From NCBI RefSeq assembly GCF_000302535.1, contig NC_018708.1, positions 186,001 through 250,000 of the forward strand: a DNA stretch of 64,000 nt, in the 5' to 3' direction. The DNA comes from Acidovorax sp. KKS102. GTDB lineage: Bacteria; Pseudomonadota; Gammaproteobacteria; Burkholderiales; Burkholderiaceae_C. Shown here piece by piece: positions 1 through 7,658 of the stretch (the stretch's first letter is position 1; the number at the start of each line of letters is the position of its first letter). A model generated the notes under the pieces. That model saw nothing but the letters and a program-made list of their open reading frames with translations, had not been told where the DNA came from and did not search any database. The position numbers and the translations under genes are program-made.

Positions 1-194
1 TTCAGCTTCTTGAAGGTGCCGGCATCGACCAGCTGCTGGCACAGGCGGTCGTACTCTTCCTGGGAGCCATCGCACCAGTAGATGCTATCGGGCTTGCACA
101 GGGCGGCCATGTCGGCCACCCAGGCGAGCAGTCGGGCGTTTTTGACGTAAGCGGGGGCGTTGAGATTCAGGCCCTGCATCGTGGGTGCGTTCAT
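1..194 (-). CDS. pckG: Phosphoenolpyruvate carboxykinase (GTP), N-terminal fragment
   Basis: The first 64 residues of a gene that runs off the left edge. The translation starts [14 protein letters not shown] and contains [20 protein letters not shown] followed by [19 protein letters not shown], which is the characteristic amino terminus of GTP-dependent PEP carboxykinase. The family converts oxaloacetate plus GTP to phosphoenolpyruvate in gluconeogenesis (cytosol). The ATG at 194 is preferred over the in-frame ATG five codons later because a GGAAG ribosome binding site lies 7-11 bases upstream. That site is embedded in a long palindrome (see 201-237). The catalytic part is outside the window, so integrity cannot be judged. 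Confidence 0.88.
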   Translation of the reverse strand, partial: MNAPTMQGLNLNAPAYVKNARLLAWVADMAALCKPDSIYWCDGSQEEYDRLCQQLVDAGTFKKL

Positions 195-200
195 CGGGGA

Positions 201-237
201 GCTTCCTAAGTTGAAAAAACGTTTTTTCAAAGGAAGC
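201..237 (-). promoter_or_regulatory. Palindrome overlapping the pckG ribosome binding site
   Basis: Bases 211-230 form a perfect 20-bp palindrome, TTGAAAAAACGTTTTTTCAA. It is flanked by outer arms GCTTCC (201-206) and GGAAGC (232-237), which also pair. On the pckG transcript the arm nearest the start codon is the GGAAG Shine-Dalgarno sequence, so the RNA hairpin would mask it. As DNA it could equally be an operator for a dimeric repressor. A related single half, TTTGAAAAAACG, recurs at about 284-295. Function is inferred; the symmetry is seen directly. Confidence 0.55.
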
Positions 238-535
238 GGACCGAACGGGTCACGGCGAGGCCTGGCGCAATTGCGGTGCTGAGCGCTGCCTTTGAAAAAA
301 CGGCTTTCGTGCTCAGTCGGCGGGCGGGAGCGTGTGTCAGCCCCACGGGTGGAGGCTAGTTCCACGGATTCCGCGGGTCGGCTGGGATGTCAATTTTATG
401 AATCTGCCGCCCATTTGTCTGTCAGACAGGGGTCAAAACCATGCAAAAAAAACATGAGGTTATGCATGAAATCCGACGCCCTGCAGGTGCCGGGCTGGGG
501 CTCGAGAACCTGTTCAAAAAGACTCCAAACAGGTT
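238..535. other. Intergenic region between pckG and queC
   Basis: No convincing gene. It should hold the pckG promoter. A short inverted repeat AACCTGTT / AACAGGTT (507-514 and 528-535) abuts the queC stop codon. On the queC strand it is not followed by a T-run, so it is at best a weak 3'-end hairpin. Confidence 0.4.
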
Positions 536-1246
536 TTAAGGCCGGGTCGCCGCACCGCTCCAGCGCTCAAAGCCCGCCTTGCGCAGCGCACAGGCCGGGC
601 AGGTGCCACAGCCATAGCCCCAGGCATGCAGCGTGTCGCGCACGCCGTGGTAGCAGGTGTGCGAGTCGTTCACGATCAGATCGACCAGTGCTTGCCCACC
701 CAGGGTCCGCGCCAGCTCCCAGGTTTCGGATTTGTCCAGCCACATGAGGGGCGTCTCGAACGTGAACCGCTGGCCCATGCCCAGCGACACCGCCACTTGC
801 AGCGCCTTGAGCGTGTCGTCTCGGCAGTCGGGGTAGCCGGAGAAGTCGGTCTCGCACATGCCGCCCACCAGGGTGTGCAGCCCGCGCCGGTAGCCCACGG
901 CGGCCGCCAGCTGGAAGAACAGCAGGTTGCGCCCCGGCACAAAGGTGTTGGGCAGGCCGGCGGCGGTCATCTGGATCTCGGCGTCGCTGGTCAGCGCGGT
1001 GTCGCTGATGTGGCCCAGCACCGCCAGGTCCAGCATGTGGTCGTCGCCCAGCCGGGCGTTCCACTGCGGAAACTGCGCGCGCAGCGACGCCAGCACCGTC
1101 TGTCGCGCCTGCAGCTCGATGTGGTGGCGCTGGCCGTAGTCAAAGCCGATGGTTTCCACATGGGCAAAGTGCTCCAGGGCCCAGGCCAGGCAGGTGGTGG
1201 AGTCCTGGCCTCCGGAAAAGAGGACGAGTGCGTGTCCGGGTCTCAT
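536..1246 (-). CDS. queC: 7-cyano-7-deazaguanine synthase QueC
   Basis: About 236 residues. QueC converts 7-carboxy-7-deazaguanine to preQ0 with ATP and ammonia, a step in queuosine tRNA modification. The N-terminal [13 protein letters not shown] is the ATP-pyrophosphatase P-loop. [15 protein letters not shown] is a conserved family block, and the C-terminal [22 protein letters not shown] stretch supplies the four zinc-binding cysteines. The ATG at 1246 is chosen because GGAGA lies 7 bases upstream; the longer frame would need a TTG and adds six unconserved residues. It stands alone here, without queD or queE. Length is normal. Confidence 0.95.
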   Translation of the reverse strand: MRPGHALVLFSGGQDSTTCLAWALEHFAHVETIGFDYGQRHHIELQARQTVLASLRAQFPQWNARLGDDHMLDLAVLGHISDTALTSDAEIQMTAAGLPNTFVPGRNLLFFQLAAAVGYRRGLHTLVGGMCETDFSGYPDCRDDTLKALQVAVSLGMGQRFTFETPLMWLDKSETWELARTLGGQALVDLIVNDSHTCYHGVRDTLHAWGYGCGTCPACALRKAGFERWSGAATRP

Positions 1247-1290
1247 GGGGGTTCTCCAGGTCAAACGAGGATGGAATGTGGGGGCGAGAC

Positions 1291-1316
1291 GAAAAAAAGC
1301 CCCGCACTGCGGGGCT
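1291..1316 (-). terminator. Rho-independent terminator
   Basis: Stem AGCCCCGC / GCGGGGCT (1299-1306 and 1309-1316) followed on the minus strand by a run of seven T. It would end transcription of the small membrane-protein gene at 1342-1488 before queC. Confidence 0.8.
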
Positions 1317-1341
1317 GTGGGGGTGATGCCTGCCGGAGCGG

Positions 1342-1488
1342 TCAGGCCATCATCACGGCGATGAACGCCAGCAGGAACATCATGATGCCGCCCACCACCG
1401 GCAGCACGACGGGGACCACGTGAACGACGTTTTCCACGGGGTCGTTCGATGGCGTTGCTGAGGCGTGCGAAGTGTGGTGGTCAGACAT
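1342..1488 (-). CDS. Small single-span membrane protein, unknown function
   Basis: A 48-residue frame starting [10 protein letters not shown], with a polar His/Ser-rich N-terminus and one C-terminal hydrophobic helix (roughly residues 24-48, [20 protein letters not shown]) ending in AVMMA. It is backed by its own terminator immediately downstream (1291-1316) and by GAGCCCACC before the ATG. I do not recognise the family. The location between queC and ilvA gives no functional hint. A real small gene is likely because the hydrophobic segment is clean and the terminator is placed exactly behind it. Confidence 0.6.
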   Translation of the reverse strand: MSDHHTSHASATPSNDPVENVVHVVPVVLPVVGGIMMFLLAFIAVMMA

Positions 1489-1576
1489 GGTGGGCTCCAG
1501 ATGCTTAAAACTTGCGCAATTCTAGCCGCGAGAACCTGCGCAGGGGCAAAACCCTGTGGTCTCTATGCACAGGCTC

Positions 1577-2776
1577 TCAGATCAGGTCGGCCTGCATGCC
1601 TGCCGCCCGCAGCTGTCCCAGCACCTCATCGACATGGGTCTTGCCCCGGGTTTGCAGCACCAGCTCAATCTCCACGTTCTGCGCGGCCAGCATGGTGAAG
1701 GCGCGCTGGTGGTGCACTTCCTCGATGTTGGCGCCTGCGTCGGCCACCGTGGCGGTGATGCGCGCTAGCACGCCGGGCACATCGCGTGCGCTGACCTTGA
1801 TGCGCGCCAGGCGCCCCGAGCGCACCATGCCGCGTTCGATGATGGCCGCCAGCAGCAGTGGGTCGATGTTGCCGCCGCACAGCACCAGGCCCACGCGCTT
1901 GCCCTTGAAGCGTTCGGGGTAGCGCACCAGCGCCGCCAAGCCAGCAGCCCCTGCGCCTTCGACCAGGGTCTTTTCAATCTCCAGCAGCATCAGCACCGCC
2001 TGCTCGATGTCGCCCTCGTCCACCAGCACCAGGTCGTCCACCAGACGTTTGACGATCTCCTGTGTGATCTTGCCCGGGGTTCCCACGGCAATGCCCTCGG
2101 CTATTGTTGACGTGCCCTGCGAGTGGTGCGTGCCCTTGACGGCGTTGACCATGGCCGGAAAGCGCGCGGTCTGCACACCGATGATTTCGATGCCCGGCTT
2201 GATCGCCTTGGCGGCCGTGGCAACTCCAGAGATCAATCCGCCGCCGCCCACGGCAATCACCAGCGTGTCCAGGTCGGGCACGGCCTGCAGCATCTCCAGG
2301 CCCAGCGTGCCCTGGCCTGCAGCCACGCCTTCATCGTCATACGGGTGCACAAAGGTCAGGCCCTGCGCGTCTGCCAGCGCATAGGCATGGGCGCGGGCTT
2401 CTTCCAGCGTGTCGCCATGCAGCACCACCTCGGCGCCAAATCCGCGCGTGCGCTCCACCTTCACGCCGGGCGTGAAGCGCGGCATCACGATGACTGCGCG
2501 CAGGCCCAGGCGCTGTGCGTGGTAGGCCACGCCTTGGGCGTGGTTGCCAGCGCTCATGGCCACCACGCCGCGCGCACGCTCCTCGTCGGTCAGCAGCGTG
2601 AGCCGGTTGCAGGCGCCGCGCTCCTTGAAGGACGCGGTGAACTGCAGGTTCTCGAACTTGAGGAACACCTGCGCACCCACGATCTGCGAGAGCGTCTTGG
2701 ATTCGACACAGGGGGTGTCCAGCACCTGGCCTTGTAAGCGGGTGGCGGCGTCGCGGATGTCTTGAAGGGTCAGCAT
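1577..2776 (-). CDS. ilvA: Threonine ammonia-lyase (threonine dehydratase)
   Basis: About 399 residues. This PLP enzyme deaminates threonine to 2-oxobutyrate, the first step toward isoleucine, or serves threonine catabolism. FTASFKERGACNRL near residue 50 carries the PLP-binding lysine, and the glycine loop VGGGGLISG binds the cofactor phosphate. The C-terminal 70-80 residues (RLARIKVSARDVPGVLARI) form a single ACT domain. The length with one ACT domain matches the short allosteric form rather than the 500-residue two-ACT E. coli IlvA. The ATG at 2776 (MLTLQDIRDAA) is preferred to an upstream TTG. It stands as a single gene. Confidence 0.93.
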   Translation of the reverse strand: MLTLQDIRDAATRLQGQVLDTPCVESKTLSQIVGAQVFLKFENLQFTASFKERGACNRLTLLTDEERARGVVAMSAGNHAQGVAYHAQRLGLRAVIVMPRFTPGVKVERTRGFGAEVVLHGDTLEEARAHAYALADAQGLTFVHPYDDEGVAAGQGTLGLEMLQAVPDLDTLVIAVGGGGLISGVATAAKAIKPGIEIIGVQTARFPAMVNAVKGTHHSQGTSTIAEGIAVGTPGKITQEIVKRLVDDLVLVDEGDIEQAVLMLLEIEKTLVEGAGAAGLAALVRYPERFKGKRVGLVLCGGNIDPLLLAAIIERGMVRSGRLARIKVSARDVPGVLARITATVADAGANIEEVHHQRAFTMLAAQNVEIELVLQTRGKTHVDEVLGQLRAAGMQADLI

Positions 2777-2853
2777 GGGCCGATTGTGGCGCAATGCGCG
2801 CCGTTGGAGCGCGGCGGCGGGTGCAGGCCGAAAAATGGAGTGAAAAGTACCCC

Positions 2854-2893
2854 AAGCGCTAGAGGATCATGCGTTAGCAGCTATCAATTTTGA
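2854..2893. repeat. Interspersed AGCGCT/AGCTAT repeat, copy 1
   Basis: AGCGCTAGAGGATCATGCG followed by TTAGCAGCTATCAATTTTGA, lying between the 3' end of norR and the start of ilvA. It is a degenerate member of the family described in the findings. Confidence 0.6.
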
Positions 2894-2897
2894 TGAT

Positions 2898-4475
2898 CTA
2901 TTTGAGACCCAGCCTGCGCGCCAGCTTGTGCAGGTTGCTCGCGTCCACCTCCAGCGCACGCGCGGCCTGGGCCCAGTTGCCCTGGTGGCGCGCCAGCGCC
3001 TGGGTGATGGCGTGCCGCTGGCAAGCATCCACGGCGTCGCGAAGCGGGCTGCCGGCTGTGTCCGTCGTGGAGGCAGTCGCGGGTGGCTCTGTGGCCTGAG
3101 CGGGAGCACTCGCGTCCAGCGGGGCAGGGGCTGCGCTGGCGGCGTGGGCGTCCAGGTCCAGCAGCACGGGCTCCAGCGTCACGATGTCGGTGCGGCTCAC
3201 GCCCCGGCTCAGCGCCTTGAGGGCGGCCCGGCTGATCACATGCTCCAGCTCGCGGATATTGCCGGGCCAAGGGTATCGGCGCAGCGCCTCTTGCGCGCTG
3301 GCCGACAGCCGTAGGCTGCGCAGACCGAGGCGCGCACGGTTCAACTCCAGAAACCGGCCCGCAATGAGCAGCACATCGTTGCCCCGCTCGCGCAGCGGCG
3401 GGATGGGCACGGGGTACACGGAGAGCCGGTGATACAGGTCAGCGCGAAAGTCGCCCGCAGCCACCTGCTCGCGCAGGTTGCGATTGGTGGCGGCGACCAC
3501 CCGCACGTCCACACGGCGTGGCCGGTCGGCGCCCAGGCGCTGGATTTCGCCGTTCTGCAGCGTGCGCAGCAGCTTGGCCTGCACGGCCAGCGGCAGCTCG
3601 CCCACCTCGTCCAGGAACAGCGTGCCACCCTCGGCGGCCTCAAAGCGACCGGGTCGGTCGGTCACCGCGCCCGAGAACGCGCCGCGCACGTGGCCAAACA
3701 GCTCGCTCTCGGCCAGCGACTCCGGCAGCGCCGCGCAGTTCACATGCACCAGCGGGCGTGCAGCGCGCGGCGACTGGCGGTGCAGCAGGCGCGCAAACAG
3801 CTCCTTGCCCACGCCGGTTTCGCCCAGCAGCAGCACGGGCAGGTCCGAGCCCGCCACCACCTCCAGCTCGTGCAGCAGGCGCAACAGGGGCTCGCTCTGG
3901 CCGACGATCTCCATGTCGCCCTCGCCCGCGCGGGTGGGGCGCTCGTCGTCGGCACCACGGCTGTGGGGTGCGCTGCGCAGCGCCTGCACCTCGCGCTCCA
4001 GCCGTGAGATGCGCACGGCGGCCTCCACCAGCACCTTGCAGTCGGCCAGCGCAGCGCGTGCGACCTCGCCAAAGGTGCCGGTCTGCAGGGCGTCGAGCGT
4101 GAGCACGCCCCAGGGCTGACCGTCCACCTGCAGGCTCACGCCCATGCAGTCGTGCACGGGCAGGGGCTCGCCCACCAGGGTGTCGAGCAAGCCGTCGTAG
4201 GGGTCGGACAGGGTGCTGTCATGGTCAAAGCAGGTCACCTCCCGCCGCGCCAGGATGGCCGCGAGCCGCGGATGCTGGCCGACTGCAAAGCGGCGCCCCA
4301 GCGCCTCGCGAACCAGGCCGTCCACGGCGACGGGGCGCAGGTGGTCCTGTTCCAGCTGCAGCAGCGCCACAGCGCCGCAGTGAAAGCGGGCGCGCAGGTG
4401 GTCCACCAGCCGCTGCAGGCGCACGGCCTGCGGCAGATCGGTGGACAGGTCGGCCAGCAGGGGTTGGTGATCCAT
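2898..4475 (-). CDS. norR: Nitric-oxide-responsive sigma-54 activator NorR
   Basis: 525 residues. NorR senses NO through a non-haem iron in its N-terminal GAF domain and then activates sigma-54 RNA polymerase at the nor promoter. The GAF domain covers roughly residues 1-170. The AAA+ domain covers about 195-430, with Walker A GETGVGKE at about 216-223 and the sigma-54 contact loop at about 265. A Fis-type helix-turn-helix lies in the last 45 residues (NWAQAARALEVDASNLHKLA). The contact loop reads GAFSGA rather than the usual GAFTGA, a conservative but uncommon change. The gene is divergent from norB. Its own start codon touches the first NorR site (4476-4488), so autoregulation is likely. Confidence 0.93.
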   Translation of the reverse strand: MDHQPLLADLSTDLPQAVRLQRLVDHLRARFHCGAVALLQLEQDHLRPVAVDGLVREALGRRFAVGQHPRLAAILARREVTCFDHDSTLSDPYDGLLDTLVGEPLPVHDCMGVSLQVDGQPWGVLTLDALQTGTFGEVARAALADCKVLVEAAVRISRLEREVQALRSAPHSRGADDERPTRAGEGDMEIVGQSEPLLRLLHELEVVAGSDLPVLLLGETGVGKELFARLLHRQSPRAARPLVHVNCAALPESLAESELFGHVRGAFSGAVTDRPGRFEAAEGGTLFLDEVGELPLAVQAKLLRTLQNGEIQRLGADRPRRVDVRVVAATNRNLREQVAAGDFRADLYHRLSVYPVPIPPLRERGNDVLLIAGRFLELNRARLGLRSLRLSASAQEALRRYPWPGNIRELEHVISRAALKALSRGVSRTDIVTLEPVLLDLDAHAASAAPAPLDASAPAQATEPPATASTTDTAGSPLRDAVDACQRHAITQALARHQGNWAQAARALEVDASNLHKLARRLGLK

Positions 4476-4533
4476 GGTGATTTTTACCTCATATGGGTGA
4501 ATTTAACCCCAATCCGTTGGGGTAATAAATACC
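4476..4533. promoter_or_regulatory. Three NorR enhancer sites (GGT-N7-ACC)
   Basis: Three copies of GGT-N7-ACC at 4476-4488, 4496-4508 and 4521-4533, with centres 20 and 25 bp apart. This is the motif and copy number known for NorR enhancers in Ralstonia eutropha (Cupriavidus). All three inner spacers are A/T-rich. The first begins at the base next to the norR start codon and covers its ribosome binding region, so binding there could also repress norR. Confidence 0.88.
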
Positions 4534-4573
4534 ATGAACTTCGTAAGCGATTGATTTTGTTGGGTGCCGCCGC

Positions 4574-4588
4574 TGGCCCGGCGCTTGC
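4574..4588 (+). promoter_or_regulatory. Sigma-54 (-24/-12) promoter of norB
   Basis: TGGCCCGGCGCTTGC has the invariant GG and GC separated by exactly 10 bases, close to the consensus TGGCAC-N5-TTGC. It lies about 40 bp downstream of the last NorR site and about 165 bp before the norB start. This is the arrangement expected for an enhancer-activated promoter. Confidence 0.82.
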
Positions 4589-4754
4589 GATAGGGGGGTG
4601 GATCGACTCACTCGTCACCTCACCATGATCATCACATCCTGTCCACCTGCGGCCTGTTTGGCCCTCCGGGCGGTCCGTCCCGCCGCCCGTCTCCCGGCGG
4701 CCAGCCCTCGCTGGCCCCGCCCGTTCGCCGTCTCATCGAAGCAGGAGGCCCGCC

Positions 4755-7037
4755 ATGGGTAACTACCGCAAGCTCTGGTTCACGCTGATCGGCGTGCTCA
4801 TCGTCACCTTCAGCCTGCTGGGCTACTACGGCGCCGAGGTGTACCGCACCGCGCCGCCCATCCCCGCGCGCATCGCCACGGCCGGGGGCGAAGTCCTCTA
4901 CACCCATGACAGCATCCTGGACGGCCAGACCGCTTGGCAGTCGGTGGGCGGCATGCAGCTGGGCTCCATCTGGGGCCATGGTGCCTACCAGGCGCCCGAC
5001 TGGACGGCCGACTGGCTGCACCGCGAGCTGCTCAACTGGCTCGACGTCGCGGCCGAGCGCACGCACGGCAAACCTTTTGCAGACATCGGCGCCGCCGCGC
5101 AGGCCGTGCTGCGCGATCGCATGAAGACCGAGTACCGCACCAACACCTACGACCCCGCCACCGGCGTGGCCACGGTGTCGTCCACGCGGGCCGATGCGAT
5201 CGCAAAAACGGCGCTGTACTACGACCAGCTTTTCAGCGATGCACCCGCCCTGCACAAGACGCGCGAGCACTTCGCGATGAAGGAGAACACCCTGCCCAGT
5301 GCCGAGCGTCGCGCGCAGATGATGGGCTTCTTCTTCTGGACGGCCTGGGCCGCCGCCACGGAGCGCCCGGGTACGACAGCAACGTATACCAACAACTGGC
5401 CGCACGAACCGCTCATCGGCAACAAGCCCACGGCAGAGAACATGGTCTGGTCGGTGATGAGCGTGGTGGTGATGATGGCGGGCGTGGGCTTTCTCGTGTG
5501 GGGCTGGGCGTTTTTGCGCAAGCACGACGAGGCCGACCCCGAGCCGCCCCGCCAGGACCCGTTGGCACGCGTGCCGCTCACGCCCTCGCAGCGTGCCCTG
5601 GGCAAGTATTTGTTCCTCATCGTCGCGCTGTTCAGCTTCCAGGTGCTGCTGGGCGGTTTCACGGCGCACTACACGGTGGAGGGCCAGCAGTTCTACGGCA
5701 TCGATGTGTCGCAGTGGTTCCCCTACTCGCTGGTGCGCACCTGGCACATCCAGAGCGCGCTGTTCTGGATCGCCTCGGGCTTTTTGGCGGCCGGCCTGTT
5801 CCTCGCACCGCTCATCAACGGCGGCAAAGACCCGGCGTACCAGAAGCTCGGTGTGGACATCCTGTTCTGGGCGCTGGTGGTCGTGGTGGTGGGCTCGTTC
5901 GCGGGCAACTACCTGGCGATTGCGCAGATCATGCCGCCCGAGTGGAACTTCTGGCTGGGTCACCAGGGCTATGAATACGTGGACCTGGGCCGCCTGTGGC
6001 AGATCGGCAAGTTCACCGGCGTGGCCTTCTGGCTGGTGCTGATGTTGCGCGGCATCCTGCCGGCGTTCCGCCAGCCCGGCGACAAGAACCTGCTGGCGCT
6101 GCTGTCTGCATCGGTCATCGCCATCGGCCTGTTTTACGGCGCCGGCTTCTTCTATGGCGAGCGCACGCACCTGTCGGTGATGGAGTACTGGCGCTGGTGG
6201 GTGGTGCATCTGTGGGTCGAGGGCTTCTTTGAAGTCTTCGCCACTACGGCACTGGCCTTCATTTTCTCCACGCTGGGGCTGGTGTCGGTGCGCATGGCCA
6301 CCACGGCCAGCCTGGCCTCGGCCTCGCTCTTCATGCTGGGCGGCGTGCCTGGCACCTTCCACCACCTGTACTTTGCCGGCACCACCACGCCGGTGATGGC
6401 GGTGGGCGCAGCCTTCAGTGCGCTTGAAGTCGTGCCCCTGGTGGTACTGGGCCACGAGGCCTGGGAACACTGGCGCCTGCAGCACCGCGCGCCCTGGATG
6501 GCGCGGCTGCGCTGGCCGCTGATGTGCTTCGTCGCCGTGGCCTTCTGGAACATGCTGGGCGCGGGCGTCTTTGGCTTCATGATCAACCCGCCCATCTCGC
6601 TGTACTACGTGCAGGGCCTGAACACCACGCCCGTGCATGCGCATGCCGCGCTGTTCGGTGTGTACGGCTTCCTGGCGCTGGGCTTCACGCTGCTGGTGCT
6701 GCGCTACATCCGGCCGCAGCTGGTATTCAGCGACCGGCTCATGGCCACGGGCTTCTGGTGGCTCAACGCGGGCCTGGTGCTGATGATTGCCACCAGCCTG
6801 CTGCCCATCGGCCTGTTCCAGTTCCACGCCAGCGTGAGCGAAGGCCTGTGGTACGCCCGGGGCGAGGCCTTCATGCAGCAGCCCTTCATCCAGACGCTGC
6901 GCTGGGTGCGCACCTTCGGCGACGTGGTCTTCATCGTCGGCGCGCTGGCCGTGGCCTGGCAGGTGGTGAGCGGCGTGTTGGGATCGCGTGCGCCAGCCGT
7001 CCCTGCAGGCGCCACCCTGGCGGAGACCCGCCGCTGA
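4755..7037 (+). CDS. norB: Quinol-dependent nitric oxide reductase (qNor)
   Basis: 760 residues, an inner-membrane haem-copper-superfamily enzyme that reduces 2 NO to N2O using quinol. An N-terminal transmembrane helix (about residues 8-28) precedes a periplasmic domain of about 200 residues typical of the single-subunit qNor, followed by about 12 membrane spans. Conserved pieces are WHIQSALFWIASGF, NFWLGHQGYEYVDLGRLWQ, HLWVEGFFEVFATTALAFIF and HHLYFAGTT; their histidines ligate the haems and the FeB site. AGGAGG at 4743-4748 fixes the start. It is driven by the sigma-54 promoter at 4574 and followed by a hemerythrin gene. The role here is probably NO detoxification, since no norC or other denitrification gene is nearby. 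Confidence 0.96.
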   Translation: MGNYRKLWFTLIGVLIVTFSLLGYYGAEVYRTAPPIPARIATAGGEVLYTHDSILDGQTAWQSVGGMQLGSIWGHGAYQAPDWTADWLHRELLNWLDVAAERTHGKPFADIGAAAQAVLRDRMKTEYRTNTYDPATGVATVSSTRADAIAKTALYYDQLFSDAPALHKTREHFAMKENTLPSAERRAQMMGFFFWTAWAAATERPGTTATYTNNWPHEPLIGNKPTAENMVWSVMSVVVMMAGVGFLVWGWAFLRKHDEADPEPPRQDPLARVPLTPSQRALGKYLFLIVALFSFQVLLGGFTAHYTVEGQQFYGIDVSQWFPYSLVRTWHIQSALFWIASGFLAAGLFLAPLINGGKDPAYQKLGVDILFWALVVVVVGSFAGNYLAIAQIMPPEWNFWLGHQGYEYVDLGRLWQIGKFTGVAFWLVLMLRGILPAFRQPGDKNLLALLSASVIAIGLFYGAGFFYGERTHLSVMEYWRWWVVHLWVEGFFEVFATTALAFIFSTLGLVSVRMATTASLASASLFMLGGVPGTFHHLYFAGTTTPVMAVGAAFSALEVVPLVVLGHEAWEHWRLQHRAPWMARLRWPLMCFVAVAFWNMLGAGVFGFMINPPISLYYVQGLNTTPVHAHAALFGVYGFLALGFTLLVLRYIRPQLVFSDRLMATGFWWLNAGLVLMIATSLLPIGLFQFHASVSEGLWYARGEAFMQQPFIQTLRWVRTFGDVVFIVGALAVAWQVVSGVLGSRAPAVPAGATLAETRR

Positions 7038-7108
7038 CCCGCGCCGTGCGCTGCCACCACCATCCCCGGCGGCAGCGCAGGCCCTTATTCATCCCACAAG
7101 GAGCGAAC

Positions 7109-7537
7109 ATGAACCTCGACAAATTCAAACACCAGCACACCGACATCCTGCGCAGCATCGCCACCTTGCGCGCCCTGGCCCATGCCGGTGTGGAGGCCAA
7201 CGCCACGACCATCGCCCAGGGCATCGTTGCGATGAGCGGCACCATCAAGCTGCACCTGGCCGTGGAGGACCAGGTGCTGTACCCCGCACTGCAGCGCGGC
7301 GGCAATGCAGACCTGGCGCGCATGGGGCGCCAGTACCAGAGCGAGATGGCCTCCATTGCCAGCGCCTACGACGCCTTCGCACGCCGCTGGAACACTGCCG
7401 AACAGGTTCGGCGCGATGCCGAGGGCTTTCGCAGTGAAGCCAATGTGGTGCTGCGCCGCGTGTTTGAACGCATGCAGCGCGAGGACCACGACTTTTATCC
7501 ACGCATCGAAGAGGAAGAAACCGCTGATTGCCATTGA
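7109..7537 (+). CDS. Hemerythrin HHE-domain protein
   Basis: 142 residues forming one four-helix hemerythrin cation-binding domain. Candidate di-iron ligands are in KHQHTDILRSI (about residues 6-16), IKLHLAVEDQVLYPAL (about 49-64) and EDHDFYPRIEEE near the C-terminus. A GGAG ribosome binding site precedes the ATG. It lies 71 bp behind norB with no terminator between, so it should be co-induced by NO. Its position matches norA of Ralstonia, a di-iron NO-binding or iron-cluster-repair protein, but it is shorter than NorA/YtfE. Binding of NO or storage of iron at a di-iron site is inferred. Confidence 0.85.
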   Translation: MNLDKFKHQHTDILRSIATLRALAHAGVEANATTIAQGIVAMSGTIKLHLAVEDQVLYPALQRGGNADLARMGRQYQSEMASIASAYDAFARRWNTAEQVRRDAEGFRSEANVVLRRVFERMQREDHDFYPRIEEEETADCH

Positions 7538-7604
7538 TAGGCCCAATGGCTGGGCGCTCCAGCCGTTCCCCATCCATCGGTAGGGCCTGAGGGCACCTCC
7601 CTTC

Positions 7605-7629
7605 ACCGGCCCCAGAGGCCGGTTTTTTT
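7605..7629 (+). terminator. Terminator of the norB-hemerythrin operon
   Basis: Perfect 7-bp stem ACCGGCC / GGCCGGT (7605-7611 and 7617-7623) followed by six T. Confidence 0.88.
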
Positions 7630-7658
7630 GTTGCGGACTCGGTCTTTAGCGCAGAGCG

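Noticed and set aside
507-535. Inverted repeat after queC as an intrinsic terminator
   Set aside because: On the queC strand no T-run follows the stem; the T-run lies on the wrong side.
4632-6827. Long open frame of about 730 codons antisense to norB
   Set aside because: It lies wholly within norB, is His/Gln/Arg-rich with no family resemblance, and is the usual by-product of GC-rich codon use on the opposite strand. Similar antisense frames over metH, ilvA, gdhA and the reductase gene were rejected for the same reason.
7109-7537. Full-length NorA/YtfE iron-repair protein
   Set aside because: The gene is in the norA position but is only 142 residues, a single hemerythrin domain without the N-terminal cysteine domain of YtfE, so only the domain-level call is made.
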